Positions 1 to 9,991 of a stretch of 64,000 nt of DNA are shown here, in pieces. A program made the position numbers and the translations under genes. Every line of letters starts with the position of its first letter. The first letter of the stretch is position 1. The notes under the pieces were generated by a model. It had not been told where the DNA came from. It saw nothing but the letters and a program-made list of their open reading frames with translations, and ran no database searches. The DNA comes from Thiomicrorhabdus marina (GTDB taxonomy: Bacteria > Pseudomonadota > Gammaproteobacteria > Thiomicrospirales > Thiomicrospiraceae): NCBI RefSeq assembly GCF_017571465.1, contig NZ_JAGETV010000010.1, positions 1 to 64,000 of the forward strand. The letters run 5' to 3'.

Positions 1-180
1 ACCCTTTTTTTCACTTTTTTCGCAAAAATAACAAAAAAATTCAAAAACAGTGCCAACCCGTCCTTTATACCCACAAACTCACACCTTATCCACAGGGTTT
101 TCCACAAAATTAGCCTAAACCTATTCTTTGTGAATGCTTACTGGGCTTATAAAACATTCTTTATCTATCGATTATTTTGT
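1..180. promoter_or_regulatory. AT-rich leader with two DnaA-box-like 9-mers
   Basis: This gene-free stretch begins with homopolymeric T and A tracts (1-50). It then holds a perfect DnaA box TTATCCACA (86-94) and a one-mismatch copy TTTTCCACA (98-106) only three bases later. It lies upstream of the HDAC-like gene. Two adjacent boxes next to an AT-rich tract resemble an origin or a DnaA-controlled promoter, but dnaA itself has a better cluster near 20.83 kb. No promoter can be called firmly. The left side is cut by the window. Confidence 0.35.
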
Positions 181-239
181 TCTAAGTGACAGTTTTTGCT
201 TATTTCACTATATTTACTACAGTTTCTAGGAGTGCCGTC

Positions 240-1388
240 ATGCAACAACAAATCAATCGTCGCCAGTTTATCTCTTATAGTCTTGCTGCAAGTATGGGGT
301 TATTACCTTTAACTAAATTGCAGGCTGCGCAATCTTCAACCTACAAAGTCGGTACTGTTCTTGATCCATTGTTCTTTAAACATACCCGCAATGGTCATAC
401 TGAAAGCGCACAACGTTTAATAGCAATTGATAAAGAACTCACCAGACGGGATTACTGGTCTTATCTGACACCGGTTAAAACCCGCATGGCGACTAAAGAG
501 GAACTGTTAAGCACACATCAATCCGGTTATGTCTTCGAGATTAAAACATTGGCCGAAGAAGGGAATGAGATTTTCTATAGCGCTTACAGCAACGACACCT
601 ATATCAATAAACACAGTTATGATGCTGCGCGAATGGCTGCCGGCAGTAATATCGAACTGAACTTAGCCGTATTTGATCGTAAAGTTGATCGCGGCTTTGC
701 TCTGCTTAGACCGCCAGGACACCATGCTCGTGCAGATCAAGCAATGGGCTTCTGTATTTTTAATAGCGATGTCATCGCTGCTAAGGCACTACAAAAATAT
801 CGTGGCGTAGAACGTGTCGCAATTATCGATTTTGATGTGCATCACGGTAACGGTACTCAAGACCTAACCATTAAAGACCCCTCAATAATGGCAATCTCAA
901 TTCACCAACACCCTTTCTGGCCGATGACTGGCTTCAGCAGCTTTACCGGCATTGGCGAGGGTGAAGGCTGGAATATGAACTGCCCATTTAAGAAAGGTGC
1001 CGGCAATAAAACCTATCTAGATGTCTACGAACAGGTGATTCAACCGAAACTGGAAGCTTTTAAACCGCAGCACATTATTGTCTTCGCTGGTTATGACGGT
1101 CATTGGCAAGATCCATTGGCAGGACATCAACTGTCGGTAGCCGGTTATAACCAATTGGTTCAAAAATGTATCAGCAGTGCCGAACAACTATGTGGTGGAC
1201 GAATTAGCTTCTCGCTGGGAGGCGGTTATAACTTGGAGCCGCTGGCACAGAGTGTCGCCGGCACATTACATACTATGCTCGGATTAAAAGAAACGTTTAC
1301 CGATGAAATCGGCGAAAGCGAAGAGTTTGAAAGTGATTTTTCCGGCGAAATTGCGGAATTGCGAAAGCTACATCTCACTAAGGTATAG
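240..1388 (+). CDS. Tat-exported histone deacetylase/acetylpolyamine amidohydrolase family protein
   Basis: This is a zinc-dependent deacetylase-fold hydrolase of about 382 aa. The ATG at 240 is chosen because AGGAG lies at 228-232; an in-frame GTG at 186 has no such site. The N-terminus has a twin-arginine signal (NRRQFIS, a hydrophobic stretch, then LQA-A), so the protein should be exported folded to the periplasm. Hallmark segments follow in order: RPPGHHA (active-site His pair), IDFDVHHGNGT (zinc-binding Asp/His), the GYDGHWQDPL segment (third zinc ligand) and SLGGGYN. All catalytic residues look intact. The natural substrate (acetylpolyamine or another N-acetyl compound) cannot be told from sequence. 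A periplasmic Tat-exported member is less common than a cytoplasmic one. Confidence 0.88.
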   Translation: MQQQINRRQFISYSLAASMGLLPLTKLQAAQSSTYKVGTVLDPLFFKHTRNGHTESAQRLIAIDKELTRRDYWSYLTPVKTRMATKEELLSTHQSGYVFEIKTLAEEGNEIFYSAYSNDTYINKHSYDAARMAAGSNIELNLAVFDRKVDRGFALLRPPGHHARADQAMGFCIFNSDVIAAKALQKYRGVERVAIIDFDVHHGNGTQDLTIKDPSIMAISIHQHPFWPMTGFSSFTGIGEGEGWNMNCPFKKGAGNKTYLDVYEQVIQPKLEAFKPQHIIVFAGYDGHWQDPLAGHQLSVAGYNQLVQKCISSAEQLCGGRISFSLGGGYNLEPLAQSVAGTLHTMLGLKETFTDEIGESEEFESDFSGEIAELRKLHLTKV

Positions 1389-1393
1389 AAGAC

Positions 1394-1993
1394 TCACTCT
1401 TCTATAGAATATTCACACCCCATAGCATTAAGCTGTGCCTGTAATTCGGCGATATTTTCTTCTGGAAGTTGCAGGAGCATAGTGACTTGTTGTGCATAAT
1501 CAACCGCATCCACAATGCCCTCACCCTGCTGGCACAGATAACGTACCTGCTGTTCCTGAGCAAAATCACATAATACGCTGATAATTTGCATCGGAATTTG
1601 CTGCTCAGTAGGCAGCACCTCCATTACCGCCTGTGCTGCTTGGCCGTAAGCACGGGTAAGGCCACCGGCTCCCAGTTTAATGCCACCGAAATAACGCACC
1701 ACCACAATCATAATGTCACCAATGCCTTTGTGCTGAAGCACATTCAATATTGGTTTACCGGCAGTGCCAGAAGGCTCACCGTCGTCGCCCATACCCGCGT
1801 TAGCAGCACATTGCGGGTTACCCAGTAGATACGCCCAACAGTGATGACGCGCATCTGGGTATTGCGCTTTTAGTTCATCTAACCACTTCATCCCCTGTTC
1901 ACGGCTATCGATGCCATGCGCATAGGCGATAAAACGGCTTTTCTTGATTTCAATTTCTGCAACGGCTTGCTCTGCCGGAACCGGGTAAGACAT
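1394..1993 (-). CDS. yigZ: IMPACT/YigZ family protein
   Basis: This 199-aa protein has the UPF0029 (IMPACT) N-terminal domain, with the signatures KSRFIA, DDGEPSGTAGKPIL and VVRYFGGIKLGAGGL, followed by a short C-terminal domain. The E. coli YigZ and yeast YIH1/human IMPACT relatives have ribosomal-protein-S5-like folds; the eukaryotic ones regulate Gcn2, while the bacterial role is unsettled. Its start lies only 3 bp after the stop of the RND transporter gene, so it is probably the last gene of the nfeD-adaptor-RND-yigZ transcript. Length is normal for the family. Confidence 0.9.
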   Translation of the reverse strand: MSYPVPAEQAVAEIEIKKSRFIAYAHGIDSREQGMKWLDELKAQYPDARHHCWAYLLGNPQCAANAGMGDDGEPSGTAGKPILNVLQHKGIGDIMIVVVRYFGGIKLGAGGLTRAYGQAAQAVMEVLPTEQQIPMQIISVLCDFAQEQQVRYLCQQGEGIVDAVDYAQQVTMLLQLPEENIAELQAQLNAMGCEYSIEE

Positions 1994-1996
1994 CTG

Positions 1997-4900
1997 CTAG
2001 GCGACCTTCTCAACGTTGACCTTAAACCAAAGCGCATAGAGTGCCGGTAAAAACAGCAAAGTCAAGAGCGTGCCGACGCCAATCCCGCCAATCAACACAT
2101 ACGCCATCGGCCCCCAGAAGGTCGAGGTAGTTAGCGGGATAAACGCTAACATTGCCGCAATCGCAGTCAATAGTACCGGGCGCGCTCGACGAATGGTGGC
2201 ATCAACCAACGCCGTGTAATCATTCATACCTTGACGTTTATTATCATCAATCTGCCCTGTCAGAATCAGTGTATTACGCATTAGAATTCCGGCTAGACCA
2301 ATTAAGCCAAGGTTGGCAACAAAACCAAACGGCTGCTGGAATAAAACCAATGCAGCCACTGCGCCAATCAAGCCAAGCGGTGCTGTAAAAAGCACCATGA
2401 ACATACTGCTGAAGCTACGCACAAAAATCATTAATAGAAAGGTAATTGCCAACAACATCAGCGGCATCATCGCTTGAATCGAACCTTCTGCAATCGCAGA
2501 CTCTTCAACCGAACCGCCAACATCAATACGATAACCATGCGGTAAATCGGCTTTAAGCGGCTCCATGAGATCTAGAATTTTTTGGGTCGCTACCGGTGGC
2601 TGCATTCCCGGCACAACTTCGCTGTTAACGGCCAAGAATAATTCTCGATTACGACGATCCAGAAGCATATCTTCATATTGCGGCTGTACCCCTGCCAAAT
2701 GGCTAAGCGGTACTGTCGCTGATGGAGTGCGAATCATAATATTGTCAAGATTACCGAGATCCATTCGCGATTCAGCATCAGCTCGGAGCATTACTTCAAC
2801 AGTACGATTTGCCTGCCGTACTTGTCCGGCAATCGCCCCCTGCAACTGTGCATCGAGTTGACTCATAACCTGTTGTTGCGTCATACCTAACTGCAATAGA
2901 CGATCCGCATCAAATTGCAGACGCATTACTAAGGAGCGCTGCCCCCACTGAAGATGCGGGTCAATAGTAAAATCTTGTTTAGCCATCAGCAAGCGAAGCT
3001 GCTCGGCAATGTTTCGCAACTGTTCTGGGTCAGGACCAACCACACGGAAAGTTACCGGCCAAGGTACCGGCGGGCCAAATAACAATGGATGGACACGCAC
3101 GCGTGCTTCCGGGAACAGTCCTTGATAAATCTGCTGTTGCAACTGAGCCTGCAGTGCATCACGCTCTTCTTTGCCATGTGTCACCACAATGATTTTAGCA
3201 AACGCCGGATTTGGCAATTCTGGGTTTAATGCCAAGAAGAAGCGGGGCGCACCTTGCCCAACATAGGTCGATAACGATTTAACCTGAGGATAATCCTTAA
3301 TCAGATTCTCAACCCGCTTGGCAACTGCATCGGTAGCTTGCATAGCAGTCCCTTCCGGCATGGCAATGTCAATCATCAGCTCAGGACGGTCGGAACTTGG
3401 GAAAAACTGCTTCTCTACCACATTTTTCATGCCCATCGCCGCTAACACAAAAATCAACACTGTCAGCAAGACCACACTTTTCTTAAAACGTACGCAACTC
3501 TTCACAAGGGAGCGTAAGCTAAGATAAAAACGGCTGTTATACATTTCCTGATGCGGATGACTGACTTTCGGTAACAACTTCACCCCTAAATAGGGCGTGA
3601 AATACACCGCCACTAGCCAAGAAGCGATCAGTGTCATACCCAGAACCCAGAAAATACCACCAGCGTAATCGCCAACCCGCGACTGTGCCAAGCCAATCGG
3701 CAAGAAACCGACCACCGTTACTAGGGTTCCGATAAGCATTGGGGCAGCGGTAACACTCCACGCATAGGCAGCAGATTTAGCTTTTTCCATACCTTCTGCC
3801 ATTTTGACCAACATCATTTCAATAGCAATAATCGCATCATCAACAAGCAGGCCAAGTGAAATAATCAAAGCGCCCAAACTAATACGGTCAAAATTCAAAT
3901 CATTTAAATACATAAATACAAATGTCATTGCCAAAGTCAGCGGCACCGCCAAAGCGACAATCAAACCGGCACGCAAACCCAGTGCCAAGAGACTTACTAA
4001 CAAGACCACGCCTAAGGCACTGACAAATTTCAGCTGAAAGGTACTGACTGCGCCGTGAATCGCGTCGGCTTGGTTGGTCACCTTGTCCAAAACCACTCCG
4101 GCCGGTAGTTGATGCACATAGTCTTTTTCAAACTCGATTAAACGTTTTTCCAATTCAAGACCGTCAACACCAGCGGCCATTACTACACCAACTAATAACG
4201 CTTGTTCGCCCTTATCACGAACAATATAGTCAGCCGGTTGCTGATAACCTTGTTGTACTTTGGCAATTTCACTAAGAGCAATCGTGTGTTCGCCAACACG
4301 AATCGGCAAGACCGCAATCTGTTGAGCGCTCATTGAACGACTGCTGTCGGGCGTGCGCAAGTAGACTCTTGGGCCGGAAGATTCAATAAAGCCACCGGAT
4401 GTTTTTTGTAGATGGGCGCTGATCTGTTGCTGCAAGTCGCTTAAATCAAGCGCCATATTAGCAAGCTTCTTGGTATCAAAATCAATGTAAATTTTGGAAG
4501 GTTGTTCGCCTATTAAACTGACCTTTTTCACACCGGCCACGCGTTTCAAAGCTACCGACATGGTTTCCGCAACCTGTACCAAATCACGGTGCGGCCAATC
4601 CGGTGCAGTCAAACTATAGAGAGTAAAATAGACATCTTCGAAATCATCGTTAAAAAACGGCCCTTGCACGCCTTGCGGCAAACGAGAAGCTAAATCTCCG
4701 AGGCGTTTACGAACTTGATAATACAAATCTTGCGACATACCGCTCGGCGTACCTTGGGCGAACAGCACCAATAAATCAGTGCGTCCTGGGCGAGATTTGG
4801 TCTCAACTCGGTCAAAAAATGCAATCTGTTCCAACTCTTTTTCCATCGGATCAGCAACTTGCTCTTGCATCTCTTGTGCCGTAGCCCCCGGCCAAGTCGC

Positions 4901-5059
4901 CGAAACCACCATAGTATTCAGCTCAAAGCTAGGATCTTCAGCGCGACCCATTTGCATAAATGCGTAGATACCAGCCAAGGCCACCACAATAATAAAGTAT
5001 AGAGTAACGCTCTGTTGTCGCACAGCAAGCGCGGAAAGGTTCCATTTCTGAGAAGACAC
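1997..5059 (-). CDS. RND-family efflux transporter permease (AcrB/HAE1-like)
   Basis: This 1020-aa inner-membrane proton-driven exporter has the duplicated RND architecture: TM1, a large periplasmic loop, TM2-6, a second loop and TM8-12. The proton-relay pair is seen as GLLVDDAIIAIEMM around residue 400. It starts with GTG, whose G is the last base of the preceding adaptor stop codon (1-base overlap), with AGGAGA just upstream, so translation is coupled to the adaptor gene. No outer-membrane TolC-type gene lies beside it, so the channel must come from elsewhere. The substrate is not predictable; the sequence looks closer to the multidrug (HAE1) branch than to the heavy-metal branch, since no metal-binding Met cluster is evident. 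Confidence 0.92.
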   Translation of the reverse strand: MSSQKWNLSALAVRQQSVTLYFIIVVALAGIYAFMQMGRAEDPSFELNTMVVSATWPGATAQEMQEQVADPMEKELEQIAFFDRVETKSRPGRTDLLVLFAQGTPSGMSQDLYYQVRKRLGDLASRLPQGVQGPFFNDDFEDVYFTLYSLTAPDWPHRDLVQVAETMSVALKRVAGVKKVSLIGEQPSKIYIDFDTKKLANMALDLSDLQQQISAHLQKTSGGFIESSGPRVYLRTPDSSRSMSAQQIAVLPIRVGEHTIALSEIAKVQQGYQQPADYIVRDKGEQALLVGVVMAAGVDGLELEKRLIEFEKDYVHQLPAGVVLDKVTNQADAIHGAVSTFQLKFVSALGVVLLVSLLALGLRAGLIVALAVPLTLAMTFVFMYLNDLNFDRISLGALIISLGLLVDDAIIAIEMMLVKMAEGMEKAKSAAYAWSVTAAPMLIGTLVTVVGFLPIGLAQSRVGDYAGGIFWVLGMTLIASWLVAVYFTPYLGVKLLPKVSHPHQEMYNSRFYLSLRSLVKSCVRFKKSVVLLTVLIFVLAAMGMKNVVEKQFFPSSDRPELMIDIAMPEGTAMQATDAVAKRVENLIKDYPQVKSLSTYVGQGAPRFFLALNPELPNPAFAKIIVVTHGKEERDALQAQLQQQIYQGLFPEARVRVHPLLFGPPVPWPVTFRVVGPDPEQLRNIAEQLRLLMAKQDFTIDPHLQWGQRSLVMRLQFDADRLLQLGMTQQQVMSQLDAQLQGAIAGQVRQANRTVEVMLRADAESRMDLGNLDNIMIRTPSATVPLSHLAGVQPQYEDMLLDRRNRELFLAVNSEVVPGMQPPVATQKILDLMEPLKADLPHGYRIDVGGSVEESAIAEGSIQAMMPLMLLAITFLLMIFVRSFSSMFMVLFTAPLGLIGAVAALVLFQQPFGFVANLGLIGLAGILMRNTLILTGQIDDNKRQGMNDYTALVDATIRRARPVLLTAIAAMLAFIPLTTSTFWGPMAYVLIGGIGVGTLLTLLFLPALYALWFKVNVEKVA

Positions 5060-6138
5060 TATGGCATCTCCTCTAAAGATTGCCCTTCATTTAATAGATG
5101 CACGCCAAGTGCAATAACCTTGGCATGTGCCGGAAAATCGCCTTTAACCCATGCGCTCTCGTCGCCAAGACGAATAATTTGCACCGCTTGACGTTTGGCT
5201 TTACCGTCAACCAATAACCACACAGACGGATAATCACCTTGTTCATAAAGCGCACTTAGCGGCACTTCAACTCCTTGATTCGGTGCCGAAAATTGCAGCG
5301 TAGCGGTTTGCCCTAATGAAATTTGATTCAAAATATCGGCATCTGCTAGCTGATAATAGGCATTCCAAGTGCGGCTAACTGCATCGGATTGCGGTTCGGT
5401 TGTGCGTAGCGTCACTGAATAAGATTGCTGCTGCACAATCGCCTGTGCTTGCTTTGGTAATTGCCCGATACGATTTTCCGGTACAGCGACACGAATTTCA
5501 CGCTGACCATCGACAATTAACTGCAAAAGAGCTTGGCCTGCACCAACAACTTGACCGTCTTGAACCATTTTCTGACTAATGACGCCGGAATTCGGCGCTT
5601 TCAGAGTCGTGTAGTCAAGCTGATTCTCGGCCTGTTTCAACTGCTGCTGGTTAGCATTTTGCTGAGCCTGTAAAGCTTTCAATTGGTTTTCTAGCTGTTG
5701 CTTAGCTTGTTCGGAAGCCAATTTTCGTTGTTGCAAAGCCTCAATACGTTTCAAGTCTGCCTTAGTTTGCGCAATCTCTGCTGCGGTTGCCTTAATTGCT
5801 GCTTGTGCCGATTTTACCGCCAATACGAAGTCGGAATCGTCGACACTTAGCAAGGCTTGATCGACTAAGACACTATCACCCAAATCAACTTGCAAGTTTT
5901 TAATTTTGCCGCCGACTTGCAATGCTAACGGCGTTTCAATTCTTGCTTGTAAAACCCCATTAAGGTGCCAGTTATAGCTAGACGGGCTATCATTAATCAA
6001 CACTGTTTTAACTTTCAACAGGGGTACCTCAGCAACTTGTTGATCCTGCTGGCAACCACTTACAAAAACCAAAACGCCAGCTAATGCCAGCGCTATAGAA
6101 AGACGATTGTTTTTTTCTTTGGCTTTAGTCGTCTGCAT
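5059..6138 (-). CDS. RND efflux periplasmic adaptor lipoprotein (HlyD/MFP family)
   Basis: This membrane-fusion protein joins the RND pump to an outer-membrane channel. The start at 6138 gives a proper lipoprotein signal (hydrophobic LALAGVLVF, then lipobox VSGC), so the mature protein is anchored by a lipidated Cys; a longer reading from 6180 would precede the signal with unlikely charged residues. A biotinyl-lipoyl half (QVGGKIKNLQVDLGDSV) flanks a long Gln/Ala/Lys-rich alpha-helical coiled coil (roughly residues 95-170) before the second half and a beta-barrel region. It overlaps the nfeD-like gene by 14 bp and the pump gene by 1 bp, so all are co-transcribed. Confidence 0.9.
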   Translation of the reverse strand: MQTTKAKEKNNRLSIALALAGVLVFVSGCQQDQQVAEVPLLKVKTVLINDSPSSYNWHLNGVLQARIETPLALQVGGKIKNLQVDLGDSVLVDQALLSVDDSDFVLAVKSAQAAIKATAAEIAQTKADLKRIEALQQRKLASEQAKQQLENQLKALQAQQNANQQQLKQAENQLDYTTLKAPNSGVISQKMVQDGQVVGAGQALLQLIVDGQREIRVAVPENRIGQLPKQAQAIVQQQSYSVTLRTTEPQSDAVSRTWNAYYQLADADILNQISLGQTATLQFSAPNQGVEVPLSALYEQGDYPSVWLLVDGKAKRQAVQIIRLGDESAWVKGDFPAHAKVIALGVHLLNEGQSLEEMP

Positions 6139-6571
6139 GTACTGATTTTCTCGAAAGTAATTCCACATTTGCCCGTCCATTTATAATATCTACCACTAAC
6201 ACATGATCACCTTCTTTAAGGCTTATTTCATCCGTTTCAATTGGCCAGCCTCTACCCTTGTAGATAACGCACAGCTCACCGTCTGCTTTGCTAATTATGC
6301 CGGTACCGCCTTCTTGGTGTTCATCCGCCACACGAATGTGCATCCGCTGTTTATGCCCCAAACGATGTAGCATACCCCAGAATAACAGGAGGCCGATCAT
6401 TTGGAACAAACCGTCCTGAATAGCAAAAACGACACCTAAAGCACCAGTCAACACCAAACTTAAACCGAGCGTTTTTAACCAGTGCTTCATGGTTAAAATT
6501 TCCAGCACCAATAATACCGCACCGAAAGCAATCAAAAACCAGTGATTTATTGATGATAATACCAAGTCCAC
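6125..6571 (-). CDS. NfeD-like membrane protein
   Basis: This 148-aa protein has about three hydrophobic segments (residues 10-75), followed by a soluble C-terminal domain (GGTGIISKADGELCVIYKGRGWPI...GDHVLVVDI) with the pattern of the NfeD OB-fold. Such proteins usually partner SPFH-domain scaffolds or proteases in the inner membrane, but no stomatin-like gene is adjacent here. It is the first gene of the efflux operon and overlaps the adaptor gene by 14 bp. Its link to the pump is positional only. Confidence 0.75.
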   Translation of the reverse strand: MDLVLSSINHWFLIAFGAVLLVLEILTMKHWLKTLGLSLVLTGALGVVFAIQDGLFQMIGLLLFWGMLHRLGHKQRMHIRVADEHQEGGTGIISKADGELCVIYKGRGWPIETDEISLKEGDHVLVVDIINGRANVELLSRKSVHADD

Positions 6572-6813
6572 AAGTCACCTCCAGATACGTAAACCCATCA
6601 ACGCCGTTCAGCCGTGTAAATAGCTTACTGTGAAATTTCTGATTAATAAGTGACGATGCGCTCACTAACAGACAATCTCACCGTTATTTGATACACATCA
6701 ACCACTTAATTCTAACGTCAATTCAAGAATCGTTTAACGTATTAGAAAAACATTAATATCGCGATTTGTCTTCATACCAATCTATATAGCGCTAATCGCT
6801 CTAGGAAGGTCTT

Positions 6814-9258
6814 ATGCAAACTCAATCCCTGAAGTTCAAAATCATTTCTGTGTCAGTCGCAATTACGGCTTTAGTGGTCACTCTACTCGGTGCGACCATG
6901 TACTTTACCGAGATAAAGCCATTGCAAGGCGAGGTTTCCAAAAACCTGCAAAACGAAATGCTGACCTTTATCGATGGTCAAATGGATTTAAAAGTGCAAG
7001 GCGCAATTATCGGCTCAGCCATGTTAACGCTGGATGACAAAGTCAAAGATGCGGTGCGCAGAGGCAATACCGACGAAATTTATCCACTTCTAAAAACCAT
7101 GAAAGCCGATTACGCTGCGAAAACCAACTTCCGCGGCGTATTTACCGAAATCATTGATGCCCAAGGACAGTCGCTATTACGAAGCTGGAAACTTGATCAA
7201 AAAGGCGGCAACCGCTTGAACGACCCACTTATCAAAAGCGTTTTCGACAGTAAAAAAGCGCAAGGCTCTCTCATTTTTGGAGAACGCGGCGTTTCGATCG
7301 TTTCTGCGACGCCAATTATGGATGGTAAAACCTTCCTTGGTGCGGCGACGGTGGTGATGGGCGTTGGCTCAATCTCGCGAGACTTCGCTGACCAATACCA
7401 AGCGGTCGACGGCAAATGGATTATGCTGGTCGACAAAGAGTATGTCGCGCAAAAACTCGGTTCAACCAAAGCGGTTGATAGCCTAAAACCCATTACTGAT
7501 CGCTATGTCATCGCCAATAATAAATGGTTTGCCGACGATGTCGTCGCCCAAACCAAAGCGCTTTTCCATGAAGTCAATGGTGATCACAGCGAAGTCTATT
7601 TAAAGCAAGGCAAAGTCGTCGTCGATTTACCCGCCTATGACGAAACCGGCATTGTCTTTGGTCGTCAGATTTTCATTCAAGACGAAAGTGTCTATAGCGC
7701 ACCTTTACAGCACGCGATGAATAATGCTTGGATGACGCTGATTATGGTGGCTTTAGGGATTTTGATTCTGGCGACCATTATTATCGGACTTATCATTCGT
7801 TTGGTTATCAACCCGCTACAAGAACTCAATAAAACCATCACCGAAGTCGATCAAAGCGGTAATTTTGCGCTGCGCTCAAAAATTACGAGCGATGACGAAG
7901 TCGGCGAAACCGCTAAAGCCATCAACCGACATCTTGATAAAGTAAACCAAGCAATTAAACAGGCAAATTCTGTGGTCGGCGCTCTAGCTAAGGGACAGCT
8001 TGAACAGCGCATCGAAGGCAATTTTACCGGCAGTTTGATGACCTTGAAACAAGGTATTAACGTCAGTATTGATAATGTGCAAACGATGATGAATGGTTTG
8101 CAAAAAACTCTACAAAACCTGAATGACGGCAACTTCTCAGAGCAGAGCAGTAATGTGAAGGCTGAGGGCGCTTTCGGAGAGATGATGCAACAAAGCCAGC
8201 AGGCAATGCAAAATCTATCGCAGATTATCTCTGAAATCAACCAAGTGATGAATAAAGTGTCACATGGCGACTTCCAAAACCGAGTGCATATTAACGCTAC
8301 CGGCGAACTCAACGATCTGAAACAGGAAATTAATCAAACGGTTGAAGTACTCGCCAAAGTCATTGACGAAATTACCGGTGTTATGCAAGCCCAAAGCAAC
8401 GGAGACCTAACGCGTAGTATCACCGTTGCCTGCGACGGTGAACTGGCGCAATTAAAAGAGGCGATTAACAATAATGCCAAGCACCTCAACCAAACCATCA
8501 ATCAAGTCATCAGCGCTTCCAATACGGTTTCACATGTCGCTAGCGAAGTCTCCAGAGGATCAATGAGCTTAAGCGATAGCGTTCAACAACAGGCCGCATC
8601 AATGGAAGAGACTTCGGCGACCATGACCGAAATGAACAGTGCAATTGAGGCCAATGCCAACAATGCTGTTAATGTCGATAAACTGGAACATGAATTGCAG
8701 AAAAACTCGGTTAATGCCGGTCAAGTCATGAAGCAAACGATCAATGCAATGGGTGAAATCCAGGAGTCCAGCAAACGCATTGAGGAAATTGTTACCCTTA
8801 TTGACAGCATCGCTTTCCAAACTAACCTGTTAGCTTTAAATGCAGCGGTGGAAGCAGCACGCGCCGGGGAACACGGCCGCGGCTTTGCCGTGGTGGCCGG
8901 TGAGGTCCGTGCCCTAGCTCAGAAGTCTGCCGATGCAGCACGCGAAATCAATCAATTAATTGGCGATAGTATCAGCGTCATTAATCGTGGTACTGAGTTA
9001 GCCAGCGAATCGGAAGCCGTTCTAACCCAAATGAATACGTCTATTGATAATGTCACACAAATGATCGGCGATATTGCCAACTCTTCTTCCGAACAATCAC
9101 GCGGTGTTAATGAAGTCAATCAGGCGCTGCATCTAATTGATGAAGTGACGCAAAACAATGCGGCACTGGTCGAAGAAACTTCCGCTGCTGCCCAGAGTAT
9201 GCAAGACCAAGCTGATGAGCTGGAAAAACAGATGCAGTTCTTTAAAACTAAATCTTAG
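6814..9258 (+). CDS. Methyl-accepting chemotaxis protein
   Basis: This is an 814-aa transmembrane chemoreceptor. It has an N-terminal TM (about residues 8-30), a periplasmic sensor of roughly 270 aa, a second TM (about 305-330), a HAMP domain, then a long stretch with further HAMP-like repeats (NGNFSEQSS..., HGDFQNRV..., NGDLTRSI) and a C-terminal signalling domain. The conserved hairpin tip [20 protein letters not shown] is complete. The start is supported by AGGAAG eight bases upstream. No CheR-binding pentapeptide is seen at the C-terminus (...MQFFKTKS). It is monocistronic and the ligand is unknown; the sensor resembles a Cache-type fold, which is an inference. Confidence 0.92.
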   Translation: MQTQSLKFKIISVSVAITALVVTLLGATMYFTEIKPLQGEVSKNLQNEMLTFIDGQMDLKVQGAIIGSAMLTLDDKVKDAVRRGNTDEIYPLLKTMKADYAAKTNFRGVFTEIIDAQGQSLLRSWKLDQKGGNRLNDPLIKSVFDSKKAQGSLIFGERGVSIVSATPIMDGKTFLGAATVVMGVGSISRDFADQYQAVDGKWIMLVDKEYVAQKLGSTKAVDSLKPITDRYVIANNKWFADDVVAQTKALFHEVNGDHSEVYLKQGKVVVDLPAYDETGIVFGRQIFIQDESVYSAPLQHAMNNAWMTLIMVALGILILATIIIGLIIRLVINPLQELNKTITEVDQSGNFALRSKITSDDEVGETAKAINRHLDKVNQAIKQANSVVGALAKGQLEQRIEGNFTGSLMTLKQGINVSIDNVQTMMNGLQKTLQNLNDGNFSEQSSNVKAEGAFGEMMQQSQQAMQNLSQIISEINQVMNKVSHGDFQNRVHINATGELNDLKQEINQTVEVLAKVIDEITGVMQAQSNGDLTRSITVACDGELAQLKEAINNNAKHLNQTINQVISASNTVSHVASEVSRGSMSLSDSVQQQAASMEETSATMTEMNSAIEANANNAVNVDKLEHELQKNSVNAGQVMKQTINAMGEIQESSKRIEEIVTLIDSIAFQTNLLALNAAVEAARAGEHGRGFAVVAGEVRALAQKSADAAREINQLIGDSISVINRGTELASESEAVLTQMNTSIDNVTQMIGDIANSSSEQSRGVNEVNQALHLIDEVTQNNAALVEETSAAAQSMQDQADELEKQMQFFKTKS

Positions 9259-9289
9259 CGGTTTTTGGAAAGCCTAAACAGCAACCCTT

Positions 9290-9784
9290 CTAACTTGAGT
9301 TAGCTTGTTGCACACTACGCACATTCTGGTAAATACGGAAAACCCCGGTCGACACATAACCAATTGATTTAGGGTGTTTTAACACCCTTTTAATCATTTG
9401 ATATTCATTATCGATTACTATCGGAGCTTGAAAGGCACCGTTGAAAATCTTGCGGTTCCAGATACGTTGCAACCAGCTTTCATTAAGTTGCATAACTTGC
9501 CTAGCGACTCCTTTGGTCGCTTCGTGATTATTCGGCAATACATATAATTGGATTGGCGTACCGTCCGGCCAGTACTTTTGACGAAGACTAATCACATCAA
9601 CCATATTTAATCCTAGTGAAGGCTCTTTGCTAGTTAAAGCAACTAAATGCTTTCCATCCAAATTAGCAATCATTGTGACCTCATCTTGCAGATCAACACT
9701 AATACTTCCGTTAGCACTAAGCGGAACAGGCTGAACTAAAGCAAAATACAACAAGAGTTTTACTAAAACTATCCGGCCTCTCAT
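9290..9784 (-). CDS. Small periplasmic phosphate-binding (PstS)-like protein
   Basis: This 164-aa protein has a cleavable signal peptide (about residues 1-24). The mature part shows the pattern of the short PBP-like family related to PstS: ALTSKEPSLG, a WPDGTPIQ loop, an ESWLQRIWN-F-G helix region, and the C-terminal segment KSIGYVSTG. It is about half the size of a true PstS, as is usual for this family, and probably has a single lobe. No pst genes are adjacent. Its upstream region carries a perfect palindrome AAGTATTAATACTT (9880-9893), also found in split form before the outer-membrane protein gene at 62.84 kb. Function is unproven. Confidence 0.65.
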   Translation of the reverse strand: MRGRIVLVKLLLYFALVQPVPLSANGSISVDLQDEVTMIANLDGKHLVALTSKEPSLGLNMVDVISLRQKYWPDGTPIQLYVLPNNHEATKGVARQVMQLNESWLQRIWNRKIFNGAFQAPIVIDNEYQMIKRVLKHPKSIGYVSTGVFRIYQNVRSVQQANSS

Positions 9785-9879
9785 AACACCCTCCTCTGTT
9801 CAATAAGCAGTCAAAGACTATTAATTTTGGTTTTATGTAAATTTTTTTCACTTGTATACATAGATTACCAGAACAAAGT

Positions 9880-9893
9880 AAGTATTAATACTT
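9880..9893. promoter_or_regulatory. Perfect palindrome AAGTATTAATACTT
   Basis: This 14-bp perfect palindrome lies 96-109 bp upstream of the small phosphate-binding-like gene and downstream of the ferritin-like gene terminator. The same half-sites (AAGTATT and AATACTT) occur around the promoter of the outer-membrane protein gene at 62.84 kb, so it may be an operator for a shared regulator. The regulator is unknown. Confidence 0.4.
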
Positions 9894-9941
9894 AAATAAG
9901 TGTTTTTTAAATTTTTGATAACGGATAAGAAAACAGAAAAG

Positions 9942-9970
9942 CAAAAAACCCAGCTTTCGATAAGCTGGGC
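9942..9970 (-). terminator. Rho-independent terminator
   Basis: CCCAGCTT (9949-9956) pairs with AAGCTGGG (9962-9969) around a five-base loop. On the minus strand this is followed by six T residues. It lies 22 bp beyond the stop of the ferritin-like gene, which it should terminate. Confidence 0.85.
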
Positions 9971-9991
9971 TGAAGGGAATTAAAAATGGAA

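Noticed and set aside
1-180. Calling the window start the chromosomal origin
   Set aside because: Only two boxes are present, one imperfect, and the cluster next to dnaA is better supported.
7851-8312. A 153-aa Cys-rich minus-strand frame in the chemoreceptor gene
   Set aside because: It arises from the antisense of regular helical repeats; no start signal.
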